A stretch of 64,000 nt of DNA from an uncultured Lentisphaeraceae bacterium (GCA_949282555.1 CASDPK010000007.1:1-64000); one strand, 5' to 3'; shown: positions 1 through 9,764, counted from the first letter of the stretch. Notes: a model not told the origin generated them from the letters alone. Numbers and translations: made by a program.

Positions 1-72
1 CCATCTCATTGAAAGGAAGCACCGCAAATGAAGCTTTTCAACGCTTTTCCACATGCCCAACAGCTTAAGGCA

Positions 73-96
73 CCGTTGCAATTGAGTTGCAAACGG
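73..96. other. Unassigned hairpin near the left edge
   Basis: Positions 73-81 pair with 87-96 with one bulged A, giving a stable stem and a 5-nt loop. It lies beyond the pnp terminator, and positions 1-174 hold no convincing gene. No T-run follows on either strand, so I cannot call it a terminator. It may be part of an RNA or gene outside the window. Confidence 0.3.
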
Positions 97-174
97 CACA
101 GTAGGCACGTGGACGAAGGGGTGCGCGTTCCGTCATCCCAACGCTTGGCTTCTCTTTCGCATTTCGTGGGCAAC

Positions 175-204
175 AAAAAAGGGGGCACACCGATTGGTGT
201 GCCC
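175..204 (-). terminator. Rho-independent terminator of pnp
   Basis: GGGCACACC (183-191) and GGTGTGCCC (196-204) form a perfect 9-bp stem with a 4-nt loop. On the minus strand the stem is followed by a run of T (A-run at 175-180 on the plus strand). It lies 26 bp beyond the pnp stop codon. Confidence 0.9.
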
Positions 205-229
205 ACCCATTTTATCGAGTCAAAGAACA

Positions 230-2362
230 TCAAGCGTTCTGTTGCTGATCAAGGTCGCGCATTGCTTCGCGGCGAGAAAGCTTGATGCGGCCGCGCTCGT
301 CGATGCCGATGCACTTGACCATCATCTTGTCGCCCACCTTGCAGACCGATTCCACAGAGGGGATACGACGATCCGAAAGCTCGGAGATGTGGCAGAGCCC
401 GTCCTTCCCGGGGAGGATCTCCACGAAGCAACCGAACTCCTTGATTCCCGTGACGGTGCCCTCGTAGATCTTCCCTTCCTCGGCTTCGGCACAGATGCTT
501 TCCACCTCGCGGCGGGCATTGGCCATAGCCTCGGCGGAAACGGCGAAGATGGAGACGGTGCCGTCTTCGGCGATATCGATCTGCGCACCGGTCGTCTCGG
601 TGATACGACGGATCTCTTTACCTCCGGGGCCAATGAGGGCGCCAATCTTGTCCACAGGGATTTGGACGACGGCGATACGAGGTGCGTAGGGCGAGAGTTC
701 CTTGCGAGGCTCGGGGATCACGGTGGCCATGAAGTCGAGGATATTGTTTCGACCGACACGGGCGGCTTCCAAAGCGCCTTCCACGAGATCCCAAGTCAAC
801 CCGCGGATTTTAAGATCGACCTGAAAACCGGTGATGCCCTTGCGGGTGCCACCGATCTTGAAGTCCATGTCACCACAGTGGTCTTCGGCGCCGAGGATGT
901 CGGTGACGAGCACCTTCTTGCTCAGATCCGGCGTGGTGAAGAGCCCCACCGAGATACCAGCCACCGGCGCGGAGAGCGGCACGCCGGCATCCATAAGAGC
1001 CAAGCAACCACCACAGATGGAGGCCATCGAGGAGGAGCCGTTGGAGCCCATAATTTCGCTGACGACGCGGACGGAGTAGGGATAGTCCGCCGGGATAACC
1101 TCAGCAAGGGAACGCTCAGCAAGTGCGCCGTGGCCGATTTCACGGCGTCCGGTGGAGCCCAAACGGCCCACTTCACCCGTGCAGTAGGGCGGGAAGTTGT
1201 AATGGAGGATGAACTTCTTCTGACGAGCACCGCCAGTGACGGAGTCGAGATCCTGAGCATCCTTGGAGGTGCCGAGGGTCACGGTGGCGAGGTTCTGCGT
1301 TTCGCCACGGTTGAAAATGGCCGAACCATGCGTGCGGGGAAGCACACCCACCTGGGCGGCGAGCGGACGGATCTCATGCTGGGCGCGCCCATCGATGCGC
1401 TTGCCACGCTCCAAGAAGTTGGCGCGGACGGTCTCGATTTCCAAGGCATCAAAGAGGTGGACGAACTTGACATCGTCAATAATCCAAGCCCCGTTCTCAT
1501 CCTTGCCGTATTTTTCCTGGCAGGCGGCGAGGAGTTCGTCGCGAATCGCCTTGACGGCCCCTTCGCGCTCCAACTTTCCGGGGATGACCAAGGCTTCGGC
1601 CAGCTTGGCACCGCCCAAATCGCGGATGAAATTCATCTTCTCCGGATCTTCCGGTTGATCGGCGATCACTTTGTCCGGCTTGCCGAGAGCGCGGCGCATT
1701 TCAATCTGGAGATCAATGATCTTCTCCACTTCCTCATGTGCGCGCTTCATGGCGGCAAGGAAATCGGCCTCGGAAATCTCCTTGGCGGAGCCCTCCATCA
1801 TCAGGAACTTCCCGCGCAAACCGGCATACAAAAGGTCAAGATCGGACTGCTCACGCTGAGCATGGGAAGGATTAATGATCCACTCACCGTTGATGCGGCC
1901 AATTCGGACACAACCGATGGGCCCCATGAAGGGAACATCGGAAAGATGCAATGCCGCGGAGGCCGCATTGACGGCGAGCACATCACCCTCGTGCTCTCCA
2001 TCGCAACTCACGAGCATCGAATTGACCTGAACGTCATTGTAGTAACCATCAGGAAAGAGGGGCCGGATGGGGCGATCGCACATACGTGCAACGAGAATTT
2101 CCTTTTCGGACGGGCGCTGTTCGCGCTTGAAGAATCCGCCAGGGAAACGGCCTGCAGCATAGAACTTCTCACGGTACTCGCACTGGAGCGGGAAGAAGTC
2201 AATTCCCTCACGAGGCTTGTCTGTGCAGGTTACGGCGGTGAAAACGGTGGTGTCCCCGAGGGAGACGGTGACAGCACCGGCAGCCTGTTGGGCCAAAAGC
2301 CCCGTCTCGATCGTGAGCGTTTGCCCGGCGATTTCGGCGGAGAATTTCTTGGTGTTTTGCAT
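230..2362 (-). CDS. pnp: Polyribonucleotide nucleotidyltransferase (PNPase)
   Basis: The 710-residue product is a phosphorolytic 3'-5' exoribonuclease of cytoplasmic mRNA turnover. It has the standard order of two RNase PH domains around a helical linker, then a KH domain (contains IGALIGPGGKEI) and a C-terminal S1 domain (contains GTVTGIKEFGCFVEI). The length is normal for the family. The ATG at 2362 is chosen over an in-frame ATG at 2407 because AAGGA stands just upstream of it and the first 15 residues of the longer form match no PNPase. The gene appears monocistronic. rpsO, the usual neighbour upstream, is absent; alaS is divergent instead. The roughly 80-nt leader could carry autoregulatory structure, which I cannot see directly. 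Confidence 0.97.
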   Translation of the reverse strand: MQNTKKFSAEIAGQTLTIETGLLAQQAAGAVTVSLGDTTVFTAVTCTDKPREGIDFFPLQCEYREKFYAAGRFPGGFFKREQRPSEKEILVARMCDRPIRPLFPDGYYNDVQVNSMLVSCDGEHEGDVLAVNAASAALHLSDVPFMGPIGCVRIGRINGEWIINPSHAQREQSDLDLLYAGLRGKFLMMEGSAKEISEADFLAAMKRAHEEVEKIIDLQIEMRRALGKPDKVIADQPEDPEKMNFIRDLGGAKLAEALVIPGKLEREGAVKAIRDELLAACQEKYGKDENGAWIIDDVKFVHLFDALEIETVRANFLERGKRIDGRAQHEIRPLAAQVGVLPRTHGSAIFNRGETQNLATVTLGTSKDAQDLDSVTGGARQKKFILHYNFPPYCTGEVGRLGSTGRREIGHGALAERSLAEVIPADYPYSVRVVSEIMGSNGSSSMASICGGCLALMDAGVPLSAPVAGISVGLFTTPDLSKKVLVTDILGAEDHCGDMDFKIGGTRKGITGFQVDLKIRGLTWDLVEGALEAARVGRNNILDFMATVIPEPRKELSPYAPRIAVVQIPVDKIGALIGPGGKEIRRITETTGAQIDIAEDGTVSIFAVSAEAMANARREVESICAEAEEGKIYEGTVTGIKEFGCFVEILPGKDGLCHISELSDRRIPSVESVCKVGDKMMVKCIGIDERGRIKLSRREAMRDLDQQQNA

Positions 2363-2450
2363 GTGTATTCCTTGCCGCGGGTCGTGGCCGGAAAGAACAT
2401 ATGCCACCCTGTCCGCGAACGTGTTTCTCTAAAACGTCTTTCCGCTGGGA

Positions 2451-2480
2451 AGGGTATCACAATATCTATCATTAAGGCAA
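2451..2480 (-). promoter_or_regulatory. Predicted pnp promoter
   Basis: On the minus strand, TTGCCT (2475-2480) is followed after 18 bp by TACCCT (2451-2456). The -10 is preceded by TGTG, giving TGTGATACCCT, the extended -10 shape seen at other genes in this window. Confidence 0.5.
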
Positions 2481-2583
2481 GACAGCAAGGGAAATAAAGG
2501 TTCTTGAATCGTCCAAAGGGCAACGCTTGAGTTATTCAAGCTGTATCTTATGAACGTATAAGCGGAAGTGGACACGTAAAAAG

Positions 2584-2592
2584 TGGTATACT
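2584..2592 (+). promoter_or_regulatory. Predicted alaS promoter (extended -10)
   Basis: TGGTATACT is a TGnTATACT extended -10 element. No good -35 is visible 17 bp upstream. The leader to the alaS ATG is about 30 nt and contains AAGGAG at a normal ribosome-binding distance. Confidence 0.55.
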
Positions 2593-2626
2593 GTCGCCCG
2601 CTTTTACGTTTCAAGGAGTTCAAATC

Positions 2627-4450
2627 ATGGCCAAACTGACGGCTGACGCATTACGCGACATGTACCTTAAGTTCTTCGAATCAAAGGGGCATACGATAAT
2701 TTCAGGGGCCTCGGTGATTCCGGAGAACGATCCGACCGTACTCTTCACGACCGCAGGGATGCATCCGTTGGTGCCGTATCTGCTGGGCGAAAAGCATCCC
2801 GCCGGCACGCGGTTGACGGATGTGCAGAAGTGCGTGCGTACCGGTGATATCGATGCCGTGGGCGATAGTGCGCACCTCACTTTCTTTGAAATGTTGGGTA
2901 ACTGGTCGCTTGGAGATTATTTCAAGCGGGAAGCAATTGCTTGGAGTTTTGAGTTTCTCACGCAGAAGTTAGGGTTTCGCCCGGAACAGATTTCTGTTAC
3001 GGTTTTCGCTGGAGAGGAAGGTATCCCTCGCGATGATGAGGCGATTGCCTATTGGAAGGCCCAAGGGATTCCAGAGGATCACATCTATCCCAAGGGGCGT
3101 GAGGATAACTGGTGGGGGCCCGCGGGTGTCACGGGGCCTTGCGGCCCGGACACGGAGATGTTTGTGGACACGGGGAAGGAACCTTGCGGTCCGGACTGCT
3201 CTCCGGGATGCGGTTGTGGCAAATACATTGAAATCTGGAACGACGTTTTCATGCAGTACAACAAAACGGCCGAGGGAACCTACGAACCCTTGGCGCAGCA
3301 CAACGTCGACACTGGCATGGGCGTGGAGCGCACCATCTGCATGATCAATGGCTACAAGACCGTTTACGAATCTGAACTCTTTTTGCCGTTGCTCGAAAAG
3401 ATCCGTGAGCTTACGACCCACGAGCTTTCGGAGGAAAAACGCATCAAGGCGGAACGTATCATTGCCGACCATATGCGCACGGCGACCATCATCTTGGGCG
3501 ACCCCAAGGGGGGCGTGAAGCCAGGCAATGTGGGGGCGAATTATGTGCTCCGGCGTCTTATCCGCCGAGCCGTGCGCTACGCGATGGATCTTGGTCTTCC
3601 GTCCGGTTTCACCGCAACGATGGCGGATATCGTCATCGGCACCTACGAGAACTTCTATCCTGAGTTGCGCGAGAAGCGTGAACTAATCGTTTCCGAGCTT
3701 ACCGCCGAAGAAAGCCGCTTCGCAAAAACGCTCACCCAAGGACGCCACGAGTTCGAAAAGGTGGCCGAGGTCATGGCCCAGCATGGGCAGACTCAGATTT
3801 CCGGAAAGACTGCGTTCAAGCTTTACGATACGTATGGATTCCCGTTGGAGCTCACCCAAGAGCTTGCGGCCGAACGCGGCATGACCGTTGACACCGAGGG
3901 TTTTGCCAAGGCGGAAGCCAAGCATAAGGAAGCCTCCAAGCAGGGAGAGGGGGTCTTCAAAGGAGGTTTGGCCGATCATTCCGAGCAGACCACTCGTCTG
4001 CATACAGCCACCCACCTTCTGCACAAGGCCCTCAAGATCGTTCTTGGCGACCATGTCAACCAAAAGGGGTCCAACATCACCGCCGAACGTCTCCGGTTTG
4101 ACTTCTCCCATCCCGAGAAGATGACCAAGGAGCAACTCGAGCAGGTGGAGGATTTGGTCAACGAGCAGATCGCCCGCGCGCTTCCCATTGTTTGCGAGAC
4201 GATGCCCATCGAAGCCGCCAAAGCCGCCGGGGCCACCGCCCTCTTCACCGCGAAGTATGGCGAACAGGTGAAGGTCTACACCATGGGCGATTTCTCCAAA
4301 GAAGTTTGCGGAGGCCCTCACGCCCAAAACACTTCCGAGCTTGTGGCCTTTAAGATTTTGAAGGAGGAGAGCTCTTCCGCCGGTGTTCGCCGCATTAAGG
4401 CCATCATTGGGGAGCCGGCACTCGAAAAGCGCAAAGCGATCGGGAAATAA
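2627..4450 (+). CDS. alaS: Alanyl-tRNA synthetase, short form lacking the C-terminal region
   Basis: The enzyme charges tRNA-Ala with alanine. The 607-residue protein has the class II catalytic core at the N-terminus (FFESKGH, VLFTTAGM and RTGDIDAVGD regions) and a complete editing domain with zinc ligands H459, H463, C561 and H565 (HTATH and CGGPH). It ends shortly after the editing domain, whereas common bacterial AlaRS has about 870 residues with oligomerisation and C-Ala (DHHA1) domains. The stop is followed directly by a strong terminator, so the short length looks genuine and not a frameshift. Isolated AlaRS catalytic fragments are known to work as monomers. The start has AAGGAG upstream. 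Confidence 0.95.
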   Translation: MAKLTADALRDMYLKFFESKGHTIISGASVIPENDPTVLFTTAGMHPLVPYLLGEKHPAGTRLTDVQKCVRTGDIDAVGDSAHLTFFEMLGNWSLGDYFKREAIAWSFEFLTQKLGFRPEQISVTVFAGEEGIPRDDEAIAYWKAQGIPEDHIYPKGREDNWWGPAGVTGPCGPDTEMFVDTGKEPCGPDCSPGCGCGKYIEIWNDVFMQYNKTAEGTYEPLAQHNVDTGMGVERTICMINGYKTVYESELFLPLLEKIRELTTHELSEEKRIKAERIIADHMRTATIILGDPKGGVKPGNVGANYVLRRLIRRAVRYAMDLGLPSGFTATMADIVIGTYENFYPELREKRELIVSELTAEESRFAKTLTQGRHEFEKVAEVMAQHGQTQISGKTAFKLYDTYGFPLELTQELAAERGMTVDTEGFAKAEAKHKEASKQGEGVFKGGLADHSEQTTRLHTATHLLHKALKIVLGDHVNQKGSNITAERLRFDFSHPEKMTKEQLEQVEDLVNEQIARALPIVCETMPIEAAKAAGATALFTAKYGEQVKVYTMGDFSKEVCGGPHAQNTSELVAFKILKEESSSAGVRRIKAIIGEPALEKRKAIGK

Positions 4451-4481
4451 TCTCTCCATCGAATGTTCGAAATCGAGCATG

Positions 4482-4514
4482 GAAGGTCGCGCGATGAGTG
4501 CGACCTTCTTTTTT
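4482..4514 (+). terminator. Rho-independent terminator of alaS
   Basis: GAAGGTCGC (4482-4490) pairs with GCGACCTTC (4500-4508) around a 9-nt loop and is followed by six T residues (4509-4514). Confidence 0.92.
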
Positions 4515-4605
4515 GAGCAAAAAGGATGAAATCCCAAGTCAAACTGTCCTGCATACAGCAGTTCTGTCCAACCTTTTGCTGTTCTTTTTTATGAGAGCAG
4601 TGTTG

Positions 4606-4611
4606 TATACT
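4606..4611 (+). promoter_or_regulatory. Candidate -10 box before the glycan block
   Basis: TATACT lies 58 bp before the phosphodiesterase-like gene and downstream of the alaS terminator. No clear -35 is present. It is the only good promoter candidate in this gap, so it may drive the whole 4.7-12.8 kb gene run. Confidence 0.35.
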
Positions 4612-4668
4612 GAAAGGGTCGCCTGTTCTCATGGCGAGAGTGCTTCGAATGCTGAAAGGTAAATGGTG

Positions 4669-5616
4669 ATGAAGAGTTCCAGACGCGGTTTTCTTGCAAG
4701 TGCCGGAGGCTTTGCCGGAGCGGCCGCCCTAGGAGGGTGTGCGGGTGTTCGGGTAGGAACCTCTGGGGCAAAAGGGGAAGGTTTGGCTAAACGAGTGGTT
4801 CTGCTGTCGCTTGATGGCATCCGCGTGGACGGTCTGCAAAAGGCCAAGACACCCAATATCGACGCGCTCTTTGCGGAAGGAAGTTTCTCAGAATCGACGC
4901 GCGACGTGATGCCTTCGGTCACCTTGCCGAATTGGACAAGCATCCTGTGTGGAGCCGGTCCGGAGCAACACGGCGTGGTGAATAACGGCTGGACAGCGGA
5001 AAAGCACCCTCTGCCTGCGACGGTTTCGGATGAAACTGGACGTTTCCCCTCCGTCTTTTCGGAACTGAAGCGACAAGTGCCGGGAATGAAGACGGCGTTC
5101 TATTGGAATTGGAAGCCACTGATCAATCCCTACAACCAAGCCACGTTTGACGAGGCATCCTTTGAGGCGAATGATGGATTCAAAGGGAATTTTGAAAAAG
5201 CCTTCCGCTTTCTTGAAGCCCATAGGGACGAACCCACTTTGGTGTTCCTCTACGATGTCCATACCGATCATGCAGGGCATCGTCATAAGTGGATGAGCCC
5301 TGAGTATATCCGCTCCATAGAAGAGGCCGATGAGGCGATTGGAACATTGGTTGGCCGTCTCAAAACCGCGGGCCTTTTTGAGGAAACCCATTTTCTCTTC
5401 CTTACCGATCACGGCGGGGTGGGGAATGGTCACGGAGGGGTCAGCCCGGAGGAAATGATTGTTCCTTGGGGGATTGTCGGGCCCGGCATCCGTAAAGGGT
5501 ACAATCTCCGCTTGAACGACACCGTAAACACGGCGCCCCTTCTTGTGCGCCTTTTTGGGGCCAAAGCTCCCGCATGTTGGACCGGAAGCGTTCCGGAGAG
5601 CGTGTTTGAGTGTTGA
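4669..5616 (+). CDS. Exported alkaline-phosphatase-superfamily phosphodiesterase-like protein
   Basis: This is a 315-residue member of the type I phosphodiesterase/nucleotide pyrophosphatase branch of the alkaline phosphatase fold. The metal and nucleophile positions are visible: Asp in LSLDGIR, Thr in SVTLPNW, Asp/His in DVHTDHAGH, and DH in TDHGG. The N-terminus has a twin-arginine motif (SRRGFLASAGG) followed by a Leu-Gly-Gly-Cys lipobox-like site, so it may be a Tat-exported lipoprotein. The ATG at 4669 is preferred over 4663 because AAAGG is then about 9 nt away. Its place at the head of a glycan-degradation block suggests a role in removing phosphate- or phosphodiester-linked groups, but the substrate is not predictable. 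Confidence 0.8.
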   Translation: MKSSRRGFLASAGGFAGAAALGGCAGVRVGTSGAKGEGLAKRVVLLSLDGIRVDGLQKAKTPNIDALFAEGSFSESTRDVMPSVTLPNWTSILCGAGPEQHGVVNNGWTAEKHPLPATVSDETGRFPSVFSELKRQVPGMKTAFYWNWKPLINPYNQATFDEASFEANDGFKGNFEKAFRFLEAHRDEPTLVFLYDVHTDHAGHRHKWMSPEYIRSIEEADEAIGTLVGRLKTAGLFEETHFLFLTDHGGVGNGHGGVSPEEMIVPWGIVGPGIRKGYNLRLNDTVNTAPLLVRLFGAKAPACWTGSVPESVFEC

Positions 5617-5695
5617 GGGTGAATGTGGCCGGTTTATGAGCCGCATGTTCCCGTCAATAGACCCGCGCAGTCTCTCGTAACAGGAGTTTCATTCG

Positions 5696-6535
5696 ATGAA
5701 CACAAAAACCATTTTCTTCGTTCTGTCCATACACGTGCTTTGCTCCGTGGTCATGGCCCGTTCGTTGCCGCAGCCCACCGCCCCCAAAGGGCCGGAACGT
5801 TGGGTGTATAACGAGGCGCTCAGCGATGAGTTTGAAGGCCAAACCTTGGATGCCAGCAAATGGTACGATCACAACCCCACATGGAAAGGGCGGCAACCTT
5901 CTCTCTTTCGTCGTGAAAACGTAAGGGTGGAAGGCGGCAAGCTCATTCTCACCGGAAAACGAGAAGAGGTCAAAGACGCTCCCGAGGGTTACCACACCTT
6001 CACTTCTGCCGCCGTGCAAAGCCGCAAGAAGGTGCTCTACGGCTTTTTCGAAATCAAATGTAAGCCTATGAAATCGGCCCTGTCCAGCGCGTTTTGGCTC
6101 TACGTTCAGGATGGCGTCAAGCAAGAGGAGATTGACATCTTCGAGATCTGTGGCCGCCACGACAGCTCCCCCACGATGCCCCTTACGTACTTTGCCACCA
6201 CGCATTACATCGTGAAGCCTGAACGCCTAAAAGTCAGTGACCATGTGGCCTATGCCTCCAAGGTCCCATGGGCCGACCGTTATCTGGTCGCCGGATTGAA
6301 ATGGACGCGAGACGAGATCGTCTGGTACGTCGATGGCAAAGAAATCCGCCGACGGAAGAATGACTTTTGGCACTCCCCGGAAACCATCAATTTCGACAGC
6401 GAAGCATTCCCCTCTTGGTGGGGGCTCCCTTCGGATGCGGACAACGGCGGGGAATTTGAGATTGAGTATTTCAGATACTGGAGCCAACCTCAGAATCAGG
6501 AGCAAATGACCATCTTTGAAAACGACATGAAATAA
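5696..6535 (+). CDS. Secreted GH16 family endo-glycanase
   Basis: The 279-residue protein has a signal peptide (about residues 1-21) and a GH16 jelly-roll domain. The active-site signature E-I-D-I-F-E is seen at E145, D147 and E150; E145 is the expected nucleophile and E150 the acid/base. The WKGRQPSLFRRENV region near residue 63 recalls the agarase/porphyranase/carrageenase part of GH16, which attacks beta-galactan backbones. Some GH16 enzymes instead cut mucin O-glycan chains, and subfamily cannot be settled by eye. It is co-directional with exo-acting galactosidases and a fucosidase downstream, fitting an enzyme that makes the oligosaccharides they trim. Confidence 0.88.
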   Translation: MNTKTIFFVLSIHVLCSVVMARSLPQPTAPKGPERWVYNEALSDEFEGQTLDASKWYDHNPTWKGRQPSLFRRENVRVEGGKLILTGKREEVKDAPEGYHTFTSAAVQSRKKVLYGFFEIKCKPMKSALSSAFWLYVQDGVKQEEIDIFEICGRHDSSPTMPLTYFATTHYIVKPERLKVSDHVAYASKVPWADRYLVAGLKWTRDEIVWYVDGKEIRRRKNDFWHSPETINFDSEAFPSWWGLPSDADNGGEFEIEYFRYWSQPQNQEQMTIFENDMK

Positions 6536-6624
6536 GCGTGGCACGCAAGGCGAACCCTTTGGAGCCCTCTGCCCCGTTGCATTCTGCCCTTCATCCCTGT
6601 CAAACCCAACGGAGAGGAATCCTT

Positions 6625-9600
6625 ATGTTCCGACAATCCTGCCTCTCGCTTGCGGCCACCATTGGCGTGGTCTCCTGCGCCATCGCCGCCCCGGATTACA
6701 GTCCTGAGGCCTATAAAACCCTCCCGGACTGGGAGAACCCTTATGTGACACAGCGCAACCGCTTGCCTTCGCGTTCGTTGCTGACGCCCTTTGACACGCC
6801 CAAAGAGGCAATGGCGTTTGCGGATCTTCGCCTGGAGCGCAAGGATTCGCCTTATATTCAGATGCTCGACGGCACATGGAAGTTCTCCTGGGCGAAACGT
6901 CCGGAAGAGCGCATCGCAGATTTTTGGAAGCCGGAATTCGACGTTTCAGGCTGGGTGAATATCGCGGTGCCCGGTTGCTGGCAACTCCAAGGCGATTACG
7001 ATCCGCCAATCTATACGAACGTGCGCTATCCGCACGTCCGCAAGCCGCCGTATATCATGGCTGACCCGCCGAAGGAATTCACGTCTTACGTTTACCGCAA
7101 TCCCGTCGGTAGCTATCGGCGCGATTTCACATTGCCCGAAGGATGGGCCGGACGGCGCGTGGTGCTGCACTTCGATGGCGTGGCTTCTGCCATGAACGTG
7201 TGGCTGAACGGCAAAAACGTTGGTTACAGCGAAGATTCCAAACTGCCTGCCGAGTTTGACGTCACGGCGGCGCTGAAGCCGGGCAAGAACACGCTCGCGG
7301 TGGAAGTTTACCGCTGGAGCGATGGTTCTTATCTTGAAGATCAGGACTTTTGGCGCCTGAGTGGCATTCACCGCAGCGTTTGGCTCCAAGCGGAACAGCA
7401 GGAGGGGTTGCGCGATTACGTGGCGGTGACAACGCTTGATTTGGCGAACGGCACCGGAACGCTTTGTGTGACGCCCGAGACCGTGGGCGGTGCGCAGGTG
7501 GCCATGAGCCTTTACGATGGTGACCGCAAGGTCGGCGACCTTCAAGGCGGGCGGATCACCGTGGACAACGTGAAGCCGTGGAACGCCGAGCAGCCGCATC
7601 TCTACACGTTGTTGTTCTCCGTGACTTCCGGCGGGAAGACGGACTACCTTGCGCGGGCGGTCGGTTTCCGGGAAGTGACGATTGAGGATGCCCAGCTCAA
7701 GATCAATGGTCGGCGTATTCTCGTCAAAGGCGTGAATCGTCACGAGATCGAGCCCGATGCGGGTTATTCCGTGACGCGCGAGGATATGATCGCCGACATT
7801 CGCGAGATGAAGCGGATGAACGTGAATGCCGTGCGCACGTGTCACTATCCCAATTCAAGCGATTGGTATGACCTGTGCGACAAGTATGGCCTGTATCTTG
7901 TGGATGAGGCCAACATCGAGAGCCACGGCATGGGCTACGGAAAGGAGTCGCTCGCACATCGTCCGGATTATCGCGCCCAACATATCGAACGCAACGAGCG
8001 CATGATTCGGCGTGACCGTAACCATCCCTCTGTCATTGTGTGGTCGATGGGCAATGAGGCCGGCTTCGGCGACAACTTCCGCGCCGTCTACAAAAACAAC
8101 AAGGCGCTCGACCCCACACGTCCCGTTCAGTTTGAGCAGACGTGGGCGGACGATGGCACCGACATCATCTGCCCCATGTATGCTTGGCCGAACCATCAGG
8201 AAAATTACGCCAAGAAGAACCCGAAGAAGCCGTATATCCTCTGTGAATACGCGCACGCGATGGGCAACTCCACGGGTGACTTCCGTGCCTACTGGGACAA
8301 CGTTCGCAAATATCCCTCGGCTCAGGGCGGATTCATTTGGGACTGGCGCGACCAAGGGCTTTGGAAGGCGACGCCCGATGGAAAAGGAAAGTTCTTGGCT
8401 TACGGCGGAGATTTTGGGGATAAGCCCAACGATGACAACTTCTGCTGCAATGGTGTGCTGGCCGCCGATCGCTCGTGGCATCCCGGCGCGTATGATGTGC
8501 GCACGGTCTATCAGAACATTGACTTCGCGGATCTTGACTGGGCGAAGGGCACCGTCCGTGTGACCAATGCCTACACCTTCCGCAATCTTGACGGATTTGA
8601 AGGCACATGGGAACTGGTCGGGCCGCAGGGAGTCCTCGCCAAGGGCGAATTGGATGAAGATGACTATGAGGATTTGCTTCCCGGTGCCTCCGCGACCGTG
8701 ACGTTGGAAGATTGGGACGCCGAAAAGGCCAAAGGCCCCGGCGAACGGTTTGTGACGGTGCGCCTCACGGGCAAGTTGCCGCCCATGACGGAGCCTTCCG
8801 TGCTGGCCGATGCGCAGTTCGCGCAAGGCCCGGCGCAGGCGTTGCCAATCATTACGGATCGGATGGCGCGCCAATGGCAGAAGGCCGAGACGGAAAGCAC
8901 GCTCACGCTCTCTGCGGCCGGAACCGTGGCCACCTTCGACAAGTCCAACGGTTTGCTCAAGACGCTCACCGTGAATGGGAAGCCCGTCATTGTTGAGCCC
9001 CTTCGGCCGAACTTCTGGCGTCCGCCTACGGATAATGACCGTGGATTCGGCATGGCCCGTCATCTCGGCGTTTGGCGTGACGCAGGGTCTAAGGCGACGT
9101 GTGTGGCCTTTTCCGCAACGCCCGACAACGGAACGTTCAAGGTGGAGAGCGCTTTTGAACTCCCGGCCAAGGGGAAGGACGGAAAGCCCGCAACCGCACG
9201 CCTGACCTATACGTTCGGTGGAGATGGCGTGGTGACGGTGGCGTTCGCATTCTCGGCGCCCGATGGCCTGCCCGAAATCCCGCGGATCGGCGTGACCTTC
9301 GGCGTGCCCAAAGCGATGGCTTCGGCGGAATGGTTCGGGCGTGGGCCTCATGAGAGCATGCCCGACCGCACGGAGAGCGCGTATGTTGGCCTCTATCGGA
9401 TGACCGTGGCGCAACTCAACGATTCGCACTATGTGCAGAACAGTGAGCTGGGATATCGCATGGATGTCCGCCGCCTTACGCTCTCCGGCGACGACGCGAT
9501 GCTCTCGGTTTACGGTACGCCCTGTTTCGGCTTCAACGTGTGGCCGTGGACGGCGGAGACGCTCGGCAATGATGCCAAGCCGCATCCATATCAGTGGGAG

Positions 9601-9750
9601 GAGGCAGCCTACAACACCGTCAATATTGACGCGACGCAGTTCGGCGCCGGCGGCGTGAACTCGTGGGGGGCGCGTCCCTTCGACGATGCACGTCCGCGTT
9701 CCGGACGCGACTACACGCTCACCTTCCGCCTGAAGGCTGTGGCCGATTGA
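6625..9750 (+). CDS. Secreted GH2 beta-galactosidase, LacZ-like
   Basis: The 1041-residue exported enzyme has the five-domain LacZ layout: N-terminal sugar-binding, Ig-like, TIM barrel, second Ig-like and a C-terminal beta-galactosidase small-chain domain. Acid/base E478 (SMGNEAG) and nucleophile E541 (LCEYAHAMGNS) are intact. It has a signal peptide of about 20 residues, unlike cytoplasmic LacZ. The ATG at 6625 has GGAGAGG upstream; an in-frame ATG at 6538 would add 29 residues that spoil the signal peptide. It likely removes terminal beta-galactose from GH16 products. Confidence 0.93.
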   Translation: MFRQSCLSLAATIGVVSCAIAAPDYSPEAYKTLPDWENPYVTQRNRLPSRSLLTPFDTPKEAMAFADLRLERKDSPYIQMLDGTWKFSWAKRPEERIADFWKPEFDVSGWVNIAVPGCWQLQGDYDPPIYTNVRYPHVRKPPYIMADPPKEFTSYVYRNPVGSYRRDFTLPEGWAGRRVVLHFDGVASAMNVWLNGKNVGYSEDSKLPAEFDVTAALKPGKNTLAVEVYRWSDGSYLEDQDFWRLSGIHRSVWLQAEQQEGLRDYVAVTTLDLANGTGTLCVTPETVGGAQVAMSLYDGDRKVGDLQGGRITVDNVKPWNAEQPHLYTLLFSVTSGGKTDYLARAVGFREVTIEDAQLKINGRRILVKGVNRHEIEPDAGYSVTREDMIADIREMKRMNVNAVRTCHYPNSSDWYDLCDKYGLYLVDEANIESHGMGYGKESLAHRPDYRAQHIERNERMIRRDRNHPSVIVWSMGNEAGFGDNFRAVYKNNKALDPTRPVQFEQTWADDGTDIICPMYAWPNHQENYAKKNPKKPYILCEYAHAMGNSTGDFRAYWDNVRKYPSAQGGFIWDWRDQGLWKATPDGKGKFLAYGGDFGDKPNDDNFCCNGVLAADRSWHPGAYDVRTVYQNIDFADLDWAKGTVRVTNAYTFRNLDGFEGTWELVGPQGVLAKGELDEDDYEDLLPGASATVTLEDWDAEKAKGPGERFVTVRLTGKLPPMTEPSVLADAQFAQGPAQALPIITDRMARQWQKAETESTLTLSAAGTVATFDKSNGLLKTLTVNGKPVIVEPLRPNFWRPPTDNDRGFGMARHLGVWRDAGSKATCVAFSATPDNGTFKVESAFELPAKGKDGKPATARLTYTFGGDGVVTVAFAFSAPDGLPEIPRIGVTFGVPKAMASAEWFGRGPHESMPDRTESAYVGLYRMTVAQLNDSHYVQNSELGYRMDVRRLTLSGDDAMLSVYGTPCFGFNVWPWTAETLGNDAKPHPYQWEEAAYNTVNIDATQFGAGGVNSWGARPFDDARPRSGRDYTLTFRLKAVAD

Positions 9751-9764
9751 TGATGGGCGCTCGT

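Noticed and set aside
6-233. Minus-strand ORF of 75 codons at the left edge
   Set aside because: It reads through the pnp terminator hairpin and overlaps the pnp stop; no ribosome-binding site or family resemblance.
194-2497. Plus-strand open frame of 767 codons opposite pnp
   Set aside because: It is exactly antisense to a complete PNPase with conserved domains, has no ribosome-binding site and matches no known fold. Biased third positions of pnp keep the opposite frame open.
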